Shown: positions 1-7,172 of the stretch, piece after piece
How the letters are laid out: each line of letters opens with the position of its first letter
Numbering within the stretch: the first letter of the stretch is position 1
DNA from: JADHUC01 sp964617665
Lineage (GTDB): Bacteria; Planctomycetota; Planctomycetia; Pirellulales; Pirellulaceae
NCBI GenBank assembly: GCA_964617665.1
Contig: CAZUAH010000518.1
Location: forward strand, 1 to 9,801
DNA: 9,801 bases
Direction of reading: 5' to 3'
Notes under the pieces: generated by a model
Told to the model about the DNA's origin: nothing
Database searches by the model: none
Seen by the model: only the letters and a program-made list of their open reading frames with translations
Translations under genes and position numbers: made by a program

Positions 1-401
1 TGGACGTGATCTGCACGCCCTACACGGCGAAGACCAAGATCATCACCGACGAAAGTGGGCTTTGGGCGACGATGCAGAAACACGACATCGGTTGGTTCGG
101 CATCAAACCATTTGCCAGCAACTCGATCTTCAAGGGCGACAGTTCGGCAGGCAGCCCCACGTTCGAAGAAGACAACCGTATCGCCCGGTTGGCGATTCGC
201 TACGTCCTCTGCAACCCGGCCATCACGGCACCGATCCCCGGCTTGGTCTCGCTGGAACAGGTCGACAATGTGGCCGTGGCCGTGATGCAACGTCGGGAAT
301 TGGATATCGACGAGAGGGCCGAACTAGAAAGAGCGATGGACGATGCCTGGGCCAACCTGCCCAGCCACTACCAGTGGTTGCGAGATTGGGAGTATGTGTA
401 G
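1..401 (+). CDS. aldo/keto reductase family protein, C-terminal part (5' end outside window)
   Basis: The frame is open from the first bases (reading D-V-I-C-T-P-Y-T from position 3) to a TAG at 399-401, so only about the last 132 residues are present and the true start lies upstream. The segment resembles the C-terminal third of planctomycete aldo/keto reductases. It has the core strand and loop around IGWFGIKPFASNS, then a helix with IRYVLCNPAITAPIPGL, in which the conserved P-x-P-G precedes the helix that helps hold the NADPH cofactor in this family. The end, with ANLPSHYQWLRDWEYV, is typical of the planctomycete subgroup. The catalytic tetrad (Asp, Tyr, Lys, His) is in the missing part, so activity cannot be judged. 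The expected role is NAD(P)H-dependent oxidoreduction of a carbonyl substrate that cannot be named from this fragment. The next gene starts 43 bp downstream on the same strand, so co-transcription is possible. Confidence 0.85.
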   Translation, partial: DVICTPYTAKTKIITDESGLWATMQKHDIGWFGIKPFASNSIFKGDSSAGSPTFEEDNRIARLAIRYVLCNPAITAPIPGLVSLEQVDNVAVAVMQRRELDIDERAELERAMDDAWANLPSHYQWLRDWEYV

Positions 402-444
402 AGAGGCGGCCTGATCAATCGACCGGCTCGCCCGGAAAATCGTA

Positions 445-1446
445 GTGAAACGCTTCGTTTCGATCACCGGTCGTTTGCTTCTCCGCGGGGCTATTGGCCT
501 TGTCTGCCTGTGGTGCATGTTGGCACTGTTCTTCTTTCCGCCGGTGCCACGCTGGCTTGGGGCTGCGTTGGCCATCGGATTCGCGGCAGGAATGCTCGTC
601 TTAAGGCTGCGTGCGAAGGCCCCGACCGTCGCTCTCAGGTACTTCTGCATCGCGGCCCTGTTGGTTCTACTCGCCTGGTTAGTCATCCAGCCAACGCATC
701 GACGCCCGTGGGCAAAGAGCCAATCTGTTATGCCCGGGGCGGATTTTGATGGTGATCGCGTAACCGTTCGCAGTATCCGCAGGACGGTCTACGCGGCGAA
801 TGACGGTTATGAAGTAATGCACTACGACCGGACCTATGATCTGGACGAACTGAAATCCGTCTGGTTGGGAGTTCAGCATTTCGCTGGCTGGGAGGGAGTG
901 GCCCACGCGTTCGTGAGTTTTGGTTTCGCGAACGGCGACTATCTGGCCATTAGCATCGAAGCGCGCCGTCGCGAGGACGAACGATACTCGGCTTTGGCGG
1001 GATTGTTCAAGCAATTCGGAGTGATCTATGTCGTTGGCGACGAACGAGAAATCATCGGCCACCGCGCGCTGGCCGACGAAGGCCCCTTATACCTGTTTCC
1101 CATCCACGCCGACCGCCGCCAGATGCGAGACATGTTGGTCTCGATGCTTCGCCGAGCCAACGGACTGGCGGAAGAGCCCGAGTTCTACAACACGTTGACC
1201 AACAATTGTACGACCAACATCTTGGACAGTTTCAACCAAATCGCTCCGATTCACATATCGCCATACAGTCCGCGAATTGTCTTTCCGGGATACTCAGGCG
1301 ATATGGCTTACGATCAGGGGCTGATTCAAACTGACGAACCATTCTCGCAGTTCAAGGCACGCGCCCATATCAACGAAGTGGCGAAATCGGCGGTGGAATC
1401 AGAGGAGTTTTCACGGAGTATTCGAGCCCAATTCGGACGCAATTGA
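445..1446 (+). CDS. DUF4105 (Lnb N-terminal-type) membrane-anchored protein
   Basis: This 333-residue protein starts at GTG 445. An in-frame stop at 412-414 leaves no earlier start, and only a weak GGA lies upstream. Three hydrophobic segments (about residues 14-32, 38-55 and 66-82) are followed by a soluble domain, probably extracytoplasmic. That domain has the marks of DUF4105: G-V-A-H-A-F-V-S-F-G-F at about 151-161 (His154) and Y-N-T-L-T-N-N-C-T-T-N at about 248-258 (Cys255, after two Asn). The family includes the periplasmic part of Lnb, the lipoprotein N-acyltransferase described in Bacteroides. Papain-like thiol chemistry on His154/Cys255 is plausible, but the exact reaction here is inferred. 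It could act on envelope lipoproteins or another acyl or amide substrate. It follows the aldo/keto reductase by 43 bp and converges on the DUF2961 gene. Confidence 0.85.
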   Translation: MKRFVSITGRLLLRGAIGLVCLWCMLALFFFPPVPRWLGAALAIGFAAGMLVLRLRAKAPTVALRYFCIAALLVLLAWLVIQPTHRRPWAKSQSVMPGADFDGDRVTVRSIRRTVYAANDGYEVMHYDRTYDLDELKSVWLGVQHFAGWEGVAHAFVSFGFANGDYLAISIEARRREDERYSALAGLFKQFGVIYVVGDEREIIGHRALADEGPLYLFPIHADRRQMRDMLVSMLRRANGLAEEPEFYNTLTNNCTTNILDSFNQIAPIHISPYSPRIVFPGYSGDMAYDQGLIQTDEPFSQFKARAHINEVAKSAVESEEFSRSIRAQFGRN

Positions 1447-1461
1447 CTTGGTCGCGAATTC

Positions 1462-3558
1462 CTATTGAGTAGCCTCGCACTGGATCGTGATCAGATCGAA
1501 GCCAAGACCACCGGATTTCTCGTTCTTCCCAACTAGCTTGAACATCAGGTTGGCAGGCCCCTCTTCGAGCGACAGTGTGCCTAGCCCCACGAGTTTGCTG
1601 CGAGTTCTTTCCGGTGCGTAGAGGTCTATGACGTCACCAATTGGTGCTTCGTTTTGGAACAGTTGCACGTGCGCCTGCTCCGGTCCTTTGACCGCCTCGA
1701 TCGAGACCTTGTACTCTCCCGCAGCGGGGATATCGCACACCAAGGAAATGAATGGCGGGCCGAAGATGTCTTGGCCTTGCGCTTTCATGCTGAGGAAAGC
1801 GACTCTCCGGCCTTGGATCTCTTCATGCTTTTTGCTGAGCGTCGCGCCGCGAAATGTGAAGGCGTGAATCGGTACGGCCCAACTCGGCGTAAAGACAATT
1901 CGTTTGAAGTCCACCACTCTTCGTCCATCGACATCGGGCAGTGACTGGTCGAAGGTAGGGCTCCCCTGGAGATACAGGAACGTGACCGCACTGTAGTCCG
2001 TCTGCATGGCGTTGTTGGTCGGCGCATGCTCGATCGTGTGGCGAATGCTCTGTCGGAAGGCGTAGGCATCGCCTAGCATCAGACGATAACCGCCGGTTCT
2101 TCCCAAGTGCTTCTGGTAGCCGAGGCAACCGCTTAGAGGGAACGACAGCCGCTTCTCCCACCGGCCGGGCACGTCGTACCAACCGCCGTTGAAGAGATCC
2201 TCGGAGCCCGTCCCGTGAATCGTCAATTCGCCGTCGATTGTGGTTTCATCATCGCCTTCGAAGAACCCGGTTTGTCCCGATACCGGACCCTGCGCCTGAA
2301 GGATACAGCCAACGACATGCCCCTTACCTTTCGTTTCTACGAAGGTGAACGGAATTCCTTTCGTTGTCGGGTTCTCACGTCGCCAGACGGTGTAGAACTT
2401 CCCCTCGTTCGCCGAGCGTGCCGCTGGTGCGTAGACCACCTCGGATCGGATCTCTACGGCCGGTCCGTCGGTCCGTTCCGATATCAGTTCGATCTTTGCC
2501 GACTTGTCAAACGGCATTGGGAAATAGCAGTAGTTCACATCCCCGGCTGTACCAACCAAAAGGGACTTCATGGCTGGTCGGCCCCACGCGTACCCGAAGA
2601 AATCCCCTGCGGGACAGAGAACCGCCGGCTGCTCGTCGTCGTCCCATTGGATTCGCAATAGCAAATCGCGGTCCTTTCCCGCCAGAGCAGATGCCGGAGC
2701 GATCCGCAGGCCGACAATCCTCCCAGGCTCAGTCGCCTCGAACAACATAGCTGTGGTGTCCGGTTCCAGCGACACACTCGTGCGATGGGTTTTGCAGACG
2801 CTTCCCGCCGGAACGACGCGGTCGCTGATGTCAGTTCCCGTGGACGAAAAAAGAGACGCCGCCTTCTCCTGATGTTGCCGATATTCGTCTGACGGAGGCG
2901 CTTGCCATGTATTGATCGGAGCATCGTCAGGATAACGAGCATAGTTGATTTGGTAGAACTGCACTCGTTCTGCTCGCACCAACACCTTGCACGACTTGCG
3001 GAACGACAGTGGGACGTAGCTGTAGAAGCCACCTGCACCGCAACCGACCAGTGGTGACACGAATGGAGACTCGTTGCCCGTGAATAGCTCGCGGAATTTC
3101 ACTTGGATTCGTGGCTTCGTCTCGCCGTCGAAATAGAATTCCACCAAATCGTCGGTGGGCGTTGGAGTCCAGATTCGATAGATGATCCCCGGTCCTTTCA
3201 GATCGGCGATGACCAATCCGTCGTCTTCTTTCGCGACAAACGAGTACTTGCCGGAGAACCCGTCGTCGTTGCCCCCGCTGCGATCATAGCTCGACACGGA
3301 TCCGACATAGATCGACGGTTTGAAACGGGGAAGTAAGTCGAGACGGTGAAGCTCCTCCATTCCCAGCACCCAGCGGTCTTCGGCCTGCGATCGGTTTGCA
3401 GCCAAGCTGAAAGCAAGCAGCAAAATGACGAGAGGGCGTTTCAAAACTGGGTTTTGGGAGGGCGAAGCTCCTGCTGAGCCGTGTCTTCCCGTGCTCTCGG
3501 CTCGGCGGGAGCCTCGCCCTCCCGGTGTTGAAACCGCTTCGAGTAGCCGGCGTGTCAT
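1462..3558 (-). CDS. secreted DUF2961 / GH172-type glycoside hydrolase-like protein
   Basis: This is a 698-residue protein. The start at ATG 3556-3558 is fixed by a perfect AGGAGG six bases upstream. Residues 12-35 are encoded by a long palindromic repeat, so the signal peptide has an unusually long N-region; its hydrophobic core is about residues 42-54 and a likely cleavage site follows SQA (59). The mature part matches DUF2961: SSYDRSGGNDDG (about 89-100), GPGIIYRIWTP (122-132), FYQINYARYP (201-210), then EGDD with Glu434 and GTGSEDLFNGGWY with Glu453. In GH172 (alpha-fructo- and arabinofuranosidases and related enzymes) two such glutamates, about 20 residues apart, are catalytic, so the site looks intact. 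Residues 565-696 form a beta-rich C-terminal part that may bind carbohydrate. The substrate is unknown; a furanoside is the best guess. It is transcribed divergently from the propeller gene and ends 15 bp from the convergent DUF4105 gene. Confidence 0.88.
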   Translation of the reverse strand: MTRRLLEAVSTPGGRGSRRAESTGRHGSAGASPSQNPVLKRPLVILLLAFSLAANRSQAEDRWVLGMEELHRLDLLPRFKPSIYVGSVSSYDRSGGNDDGFSGKYSFVAKEDDGLVIADLKGPGIIYRIWTPTPTDDLVEFYFDGETKPRIQVKFRELFTGNESPFVSPLVGCGAGGFYSYVPLSFRKSCKVLVRAERVQFYQINYARYPDDAPINTWQAPPSDEYRQHQEKAASLFSSTGTDISDRVVPAGSVCKTHRTSVSLEPDTTAMLFEATEPGRIVGLRIAPASALAGKDRDLLLRIQWDDDEQPAVLCPAGDFFGYAWGRPAMKSLLVGTAGDVNYCYFPMPFDKSAKIELISERTDGPAVEIRSEVVYAPAARSANEGKFYTVWRRENPTTKGIPFTFVETKGKGHVVGCILQAQGPVSGQTGFFEGDDETTIDGELTIHGTGSEDLFNGGWYDVPGRWEKRLSFPLSGCLGYQKHLGRTGGYRLMLGDAYAFRQSIRHTIEHAPTNNAMQTDYSAVTFLYLQGSPTFDQSLPDVDGRRVVDFKRIVFTPSWAVPIHAFTFRGATLSKKHEEIQGRRVAFLSMKAQGQDIFGPPFISLVCDIPAAGEYKVSIEAVKGPEQAHVQLFQNEAPIGDVIDLYAPERTRSKLVGLGTLSLEEGPANLMFKLVGKNEKSGGLGFDLITIQCEATQ
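3438..3537. repeat. long REP-like palindrome embedded in the signal-peptide coding region
   Basis: Arms at 3456-3481 and 3498-3523 are inverted copies matching at 23 of 26 positions, separated by a 16-base centre (3482-3497). A shorter outer pair, gtttcaa near 3438-3444 and ttgaaac near 3528-3534, extends the symmetry. The whole palindrome lies inside the DUF2961 gene and is read in frame as residues of about 7-41, including GSRRAESTG and GSAGASPSQ. Such GEAPAEP/GSAGASPSQ-coding palindromes recur in planctomycete genomes, which makes it an interspersed repeat rather than family sequence. That statement is from memory; the palindrome itself is seen directly. Confidence 0.85.
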
Positions 3559-3564
3559 GATATT

Positions 3565-3570
3565 CCTCCT
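3565..3570 (-). promoter_or_regulatory. Shine-Dalgarno of the DUF2961 gene
   Basis: On the minus strand AGGAGG stands six bases before ATG 3558. This perfect site decides the start codon. It implies that the palindrome downstream is translated, rather than lying in an untranslated leader before a TTG start at about 3440. Confidence 0.8.
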
Positions 3571-3582
3571 ATTTGTAGGCAG

Positions 3583-3610
3583 AGCGTATCACATGACGTG
3601 TACGCGTCAA
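3583..3610 (-). promoter_or_regulatory. possible promoter for the DUF2961 gene
   Basis: On the minus strand TTGACG (3610-3605) and TACGCT (3588-3583) are separated by 16 bases. The -35 matches the sigma-70 consensus at 5 of 6 bases and the -10 at only 3 of 6. The position would give a short leader ending at the AGGAGG site. It is a weak call by pattern only. Confidence 0.35.
3594..3609. promoter_or_regulatory. candidate operator palindrome in the divergent promoter region
   Basis: The 16-base sequence tgacgtgtacgcgtca is a near-perfect palindrome with one mismatched pair. It overlaps the -35 and spacer of the possible DUF2961 promoter and lies about 118 bp upstream of the start of the propeller gene. 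A dimeric regulator bound here could affect both genes. No regulator gene is in the window. Confidence 0.35.
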
Positions 3611-3637
3611 TTGGCTGGGGCCCGTTCGTCTACTACC

Positions 3638-3667
3638 TGGAACAGTATCGCACCGGACTGCTACAAT
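3638..3667 (+). promoter_or_regulatory. possible promoter for the propeller fusion gene
   Basis: TACAAT at 3662-3667 matches the -10 consensus at 5 of 6 bases. The only -35 candidate, TGGAAC at 3638-3643 with an 18-base spacer, is poor (3 of 6). A small hairpin (cggcg at 3681-3685 pairing with cgccg at 3692-3696) would fall in the leader. Confidence 0.3.
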
Positions 3668-3713
3668 ACCGGTTCGCAAGCGGCGTCGCTGCGCCGTACG
3701 ACTGATCACAAAC

Positions 3714-3720
3714 GAAGGAG
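3714..3720 (+). promoter_or_regulatory. Shine-Dalgarno fixing the start of the propeller fusion gene
   Basis: GAAGGAG abuts an ATG at 3721 with no spacing, which is unsuitable for initiation there. It lies six bases before a second in-frame ATG at 3727, which is therefore taken as the start. Confidence 0.7.
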
Positions 3721-3726
3721 ATGACA

Positions 3727-6700
3727 ATGAGAGTAACGGCTGTAATCGCGGTTTTTCTTGCGTTGCTGACATGCTCGTCAACATCGGCGCAGCAATCGGC
3801 AGAAGACATTCTGAAGGCTTCGGGCGTGAAGGGCGGGCTGGTCGTTCAGATCGGCTGCGGCGATGGCAAGCTGACCGCGGCGCTGCGGACCAGCGGCTCA
3901 TCTGTTGTCCAGGGTCTTGATACAGATGCTGCAAATGTCGAAAAGGCCCGTAAGCACATTCAATCTCTGGGGCTTGGCGGAAAGGTATCGGCCGAGGTGT
4001 TCGGTGGTCAACATCTGCCTTACGTGGATGAGTTAGTGAATCTGGTAGTGGCAGATACGAGATGCGAGATGCAAGATGCGGGAAGCGAGATTCTGCGTGT
4101 ACTGGCGCCGCGAGGTGTGGCTGTTGTGCGGGAGAAGGGGAACGAGGCGTGGCTATGCCGTATCCCGCATCCCGTATCCCGCATCGGGGACGGCTTTGTG
4201 ATGTTCGCAAAACCGGTCCCCGCAGAGATCGACGATTGGACCCACTATCTGTACGATTCCGAGGGCACGTCCGTCTCGAACGATCGGTTGGCCGGACCTC
4301 CGAAAGGCATGCGATGGTCGGGCGGACCGTTTTGGGCCAGGAGCCACGAACACACGGCCAGTATGCAGGCGATGGTTTCGGCTGGCGGTCGGGTCTTCTA
4401 TGTGATGGACGAGGGATCGACCGAATCCATCCAACTACCGTCGAATCTTGTGCTGGTGGCACGCGACGCCTTTAACGGCACCGTGTTGTGGAAGCGGCCT
4501 CTCCCTGACTGGTTCAATGCCCTATATCCACTGAAGAGCGGCCCCGGGTGGATGCCCAGACGACTGGTCGCCGTGGGAGACCGGGTCTACATCGCCCCCG
4601 GCGCCGGTCAGGACCTTCTGTGCCTGGATGCGACTACCGGCGAGGTCGTTTGCACATATGACGATACCGCGACGACCTTCGAGCTGGTCGTTTTCGACGG
4701 AGTCGTCTTCGCCGCAGTCGACACCAACCAGGAGCCGTGCGACTACAACCAGCAGCATCCAAACTGTTGGAAAGAACGGGATCGCGCGAGCATCAAGTGG
4801 CAATGGGATCGCGAGCAGGGCACGCGCGTGATCAAGGCGATAGAGGCCGAAGACGGAAACGTCCTTTGGCAGCGGGAGGCGCCCGTCACGCCGATGACGC
4901 TGGCCGCCGACAGCGGGATGGTGTGTTTCTACGACGGCAGCGCCGTGGTGGCTCTTGACCGGCGTTCGGGCGAGGAGCTATGGAAAGCGGACGTGGTGGA
5001 CGTGAAGCAGGTCCGCACGGGATACTCCGGCCCGCGGTTGATCATATGCGGAGATCAAGTCCTGCTGTCGCCGATGGGACACATCGTTGCCATCTGCGCC
5101 CAGAAGGGCGAGATCCTCTGGGCGGTCAAGGACAAACCTCGATCGGGACATTTCAGCCTCGAGGATTTCTACGCCATCGGCGACCGCGTTTGGGCACTCC
5201 AACGAGGAAACAACGGGGCATTCACCACCTACAGTCTGAAAACGGGCGAGACGCTCGACGTGTACAGCAATCCGATCCCGTCCTTCTACATCCACCAGCG
5301 CTGCTATCCGGGACGGGCCACGGCCAAGTACCTGCTGCCGCCGATTATGGGGACCACGGTCTACGACATGGAAGAGGATACGTGGGCCAACAACCATTGG
5401 GTCCGGGGCGGCTGCATCTACGGTGCCATGCCCGCCAACGGTATGCTGTACGTCACCCCACACGCCTGCGCGTGTTACTACCAGTCGAAGCTCAACGGGT
5501 TCAACGCCGTCGCGCCCAACGCGCAGCCAGCCGAAGCCCCACCCGCCGAAAAGCGATTGGTGAAAGGACCGGCGTATGGAGAAACCCGAAACTCGAAATC
5601 CGAAACTCGAAACGAAGAATGGCCCGCTTTTCGTCACGACAATGGTCGCAGCGGGTACGTCAAGACGGATGTCGCCGCCGATGTGAGCCAGACGTGGAAG
5701 AAGAAGTTCGGGACAAAGCTGACTCAGCCCGTCGTTGCTGGTGGGAAGCTCGTGTTGAGTGCCGTTGACACGCACACCGTCTACGCCTTGGATGCCAAAT
5801 TGGGCCAAGAAGTCTGGCAGTTCATCGCAGGCGGGCGAGTCAATTCGCCGCCGACCCTCTATCAAGGCCTTGCCATCTTCGGTTGCGCCGATGGCTGCGT
5901 CTACGCATTACGTGCCTCCGACGGCAAACTCGCCTGGAAGTTCCAGGCTGCTCCCAGCGACCGCAAGCTGATGTCCTACGGCCAGATCGAGTCGGTCTGG
6001 CCGCTGGCAGGCAGTGTGTTGATCCAGGACGGCAAGCTGTACTGCGTGGCTGGACGGTCCATGTTCCTGGATGGCGGACTGCGGATGTTGATACTTGAAC
6101 CCGAGACGGGCGAACTCATTTCAGAAAACGTCATGGACAGCCGTGTGCCCGGCACCGAAAAGCGTCTGGACGACCTGCTGATGGGCAAGCACATGCCGGT
6201 TGCCTTGCCCGACATCCTCTCCGGCGACGGCAAATACGTCTACATGAAGTCTCAGACCTTTACGCCCGATGGCAAGCGCGTGCGTTTTCGACCACAGCGT
6301 CCTGACACACAGTACGACCAGGAGGTACACCTGTTCTCGCCCATATCGTTCCTGGACGACGGTTGGCACCAGCGAACCTACTGGATCTACGGCCGGGCGG
6401 CCGGAGAAGGCTGGGCCGAATTCCAACTGCCACCCAAGCGAGTGCCTTGTGGCCGAATCCTATGTATCGACGAGCAGAACGCCTACGGGTACGCCAGGGA
6501 TCCCGAACTGATGTGCAACACGTCGGTCAGCGAATACCGACTCTACAGCGCCGGCAAGACGCCGACCCGCAAGGTTGGCGTTCCCAAGCTCGAAGGCACG
6601 TGGATCAAAGGCCAGTACCCAGCCGACAATCCCTTGGCAGCCCACACGGTGGATTGGAAACAACTCGCCCAACAGCCCAAGGACAAGCTGAGTGCTGTGG

Positions 6701-7038
6701 ACTACAACTGGATCCACGAGGAACCCGAAATCGTGGCCAAGGCCATGGTCTTGGCCAACGATCGGCTCTTCGTCGCCGGCCCGCGCGACGTAGTGGACGA
6801 GAAGAAGATGTGGGGCCGTTCGAATGAGGAGCCATTCCAAGAGAAGATGTCCGAGCAGGCCGAATGGCTGGACGGCAAACGCGGCGGCGTCATGCAAGTC
6901 TTCTCGAAGACCGACGGAAAGAAACTGGCCGAACACAATCTAGAATGTCTACCAGCCTTCGACGGCCTGATCGCCGCCAACGGAAGTCTGTACATGGTGA
7001 CCCAGGACGGCTCGATTGTCTGCTATCGGGGCAAGTGA
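3727..7038 (+). CDS. exported methyltransferase-fold / PQQ-like beta-propeller fusion protein
   Basis: This is a 1103-residue protein starting at ATG 3727 (see the ribosome site at 3714). A signal peptide, MRVTAVIAVFLALLTCSSTSAQ, precedes a class I SAM-methyltransferase-like fold (about 25-140): motif I VVQIGCGDGKL (39-49), the acidic strand-2 segment GLDTDA (63-68), and later ILRVLAPRGVAVV. After the EIDDWTHYLYD junction (about 167-177) come two PQQ/BamB-like propeller regions, about 190-590 and 632-1103. Their blade signatures include ARDAFNGTVLWKR, AEDGNVLWQRE, LDRRSGEELWK, LDAKLGQEVWQ and RASDGKLAWK. They are joined by a Pro/Ala-rich linker. The architecture recurs in planctomycetes with no assigned function. 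Export makes SAM-dependent methylation doubtful; a binding or scaffold role, or an unknown ligand, is more likely. Three heptanucleotide repeat tracts are read in frame (4053, 4161, 5581). It is divergent from the DUF2961 gene. Confidence 0.85.
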   Translation: MRVTAVIAVFLALLTCSSTSAQQSAEDILKASGVKGGLVVQIGCGDGKLTAALRTSGSSVVQGLDTDAANVEKARKHIQSLGLGGKVSAEVFGGQHLPYVDELVNLVVADTRCEMQDAGSEILRVLAPRGVAVVREKGNEAWLCRIPHPVSRIGDGFVMFAKPVPAEIDDWTHYLYDSEGTSVSNDRLAGPPKGMRWSGGPFWARSHEHTASMQAMVSAGGRVFYVMDEGSTESIQLPSNLVLVARDAFNGTVLWKRPLPDWFNALYPLKSGPGWMPRRLVAVGDRVYIAPGAGQDLLCLDATTGEVVCTYDDTATTFELVVFDGVVFAAVDTNQEPCDYNQQHPNCWKERDRASIKWQWDREQGTRVIKAIEAEDGNVLWQREAPVTPMTLAADSGMVCFYDGSAVVALDRRSGEELWKADVVDVKQVRTGYSGPRLIICGDQVLLSPMGHIVAICAQKGEILWAVKDKPRSGHFSLEDFYAIGDRVWALQRGNNGAFTTYSLKTGETLDVYSNPIPSFYIHQRCYPGRATAKYLLPPIMGTTVYDMEEDTWANNHWVRGGCIYGAMPANGMLYVTPHACACYYQSKLNGFNAVAPNAQPAEAPPAEKRLVKGPAYGETRNSKSETRNEEWPAFRHDNGRSGYVKTDVAADVSQTWKKKFGTKLTQPVVAGGKLVLSAVDTHTVYALDAKLGQEVWQFIAGGRVNSPPTLYQGLAIFGCADGCVYALRASDGKLAWKFQAAPSDRKLMSYGQIESVWPLAGSVLIQDGKLYCVAGRSMFLDGGLRMLILEPETGELISENVMDSRVPGTEKRLDDLLMGKHMPVALPDILSGDGKYVYMKSQTFTPDGKRVRFRPQRPDTQYDQEVHLFSPISFLDDGWHQRTYWIYGRAAGEGWAEFQLPPKRVPCGRILCIDEQNAYGYARDPELMCNTSVSEYRLYSAGKTPTRKVGVPKLEGTWIKGQYPADNPLAAHTVDWKQLAQQPKDKLSAVDYNWIHEEPEIVAKAMVLANDRLFVAGPRDVVDEKKMWGRSNEEPFQEKMSEQAEWLDGKRGGVMQVFSKTDGKKLAEHNLECLPAFDGLIAANGSLYMVTQDGSIVCYRGK
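4053..4084 (+). repeat. heptanucleotide repeat tract (GATRCGA type) within the methyltransferase-fold region
   Basis: Successive heptamers gatacga, gatgcga, gatgcaa and gatgcgg run from 4054 to 4081. They encode DTRCEMQDAG, which replaces what is normally a short loop before the ILRVLAP helix. The tract is the inverse of the one at 4161. Confidence 0.75.
4161..4188 (-). repeat. heptanucleotide repeat tract, inverted relative to the one at 4053
   Basis: Heptamers tatcccg, catcccg, tatcccg and catcggg follow one another. Read on the minus strand these are GATGCGG and GATACGG units, the same family as the tract at 4053. The protein reads RIPHPVSRI with a seven-residue period, as expected when 7-base units are read in triplets. 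It sits just before the conserved EIDDWTHYLYD segment. Confidence 0.75.
5581..5615 (+). repeat. heptanucleotide repeat tract (GAAAYYC type) in the inter-propeller linker
   Basis: Five heptamers, gaaaccc, gaaactc, gaaatcc, gaaactc and gaaacga, are read in frame as ETRNSKSETRNE with a seven-residue period. They lie between GPAYG and the EWPAFRHDNGRSGY start of the second propeller. Similar E-T-R-N / N-P-K-S-E-I-R-N tracts are, from memory, common in planctomycete proteins. Confidence 0.75.
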
Positions 7039-7060
7039 ACGCGTTTAGCTTCTTGTCGTC

Positions 7061-7094
7061 ACTCTCCCTCCGGGAGAGTCGAGCCGAAGGCTCG
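7061..7094 (+). terminator. tandem hairpins just after the propeller gene, possible terminator
   Basis: Actctccc and gggagagt (7061-7068 and 7072-7079) pair perfectly around tcc. Cgagcc and ggctcg (7080-7085 and 7089-7094) pair around gaa. No run of T follows, so these could be transcript-end stabilisers or repeat units rather than an intrinsic terminator. Confidence 0.4.
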
Positions 7095-7122
7095 GAGAGG
7101 GTTGTGCATCGTGCCCTCCCCG

Positions 7123-7164
7123 GGCCTTCGGGCCGACCCTCCCGCGCACGAAGCACGGGAGGGT
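7123..7164. repeat. hairpin cluster with a TTCG loop and an 11-of-12 bp stem
   Basis: Ggcc-ttcg-ggcc (7123-7134) forms a small stem with a stable UUCG-type loop. Accctcccgcgc (7136-7147) pairs with gcacgggagggt (7153-7164) around acgaa, 11 of 12 pairs matching. They look like units of planctomycete G/C-rich palindromes. Confidence 0.55.
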
Positions 7165-7172
7165 GAAGTCGA

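Noticed and set aside
3438..3440. TTG start for the DUF2961 gene after the palindrome
   Set aside because: It would give a normal-length signal peptide, but it has no ribosome site, while ATG 3558 has a perfect one. It is kept only as an alternative.
3721..3726. ATG at 3721 as the start of the propeller gene
   Set aside because: The Shine-Dalgarno directly abuts it; the in-frame ATG at 3727 has normal spacing and begins a classical signal peptide.
3569..4462. A 297-residue minus-strand open frame
   Set aside because: It lies antisense to the propeller gene, is rich in Arg, Pro and Ser as shadow frames in GC-rich DNA are, and would remove the divergent promoter region.
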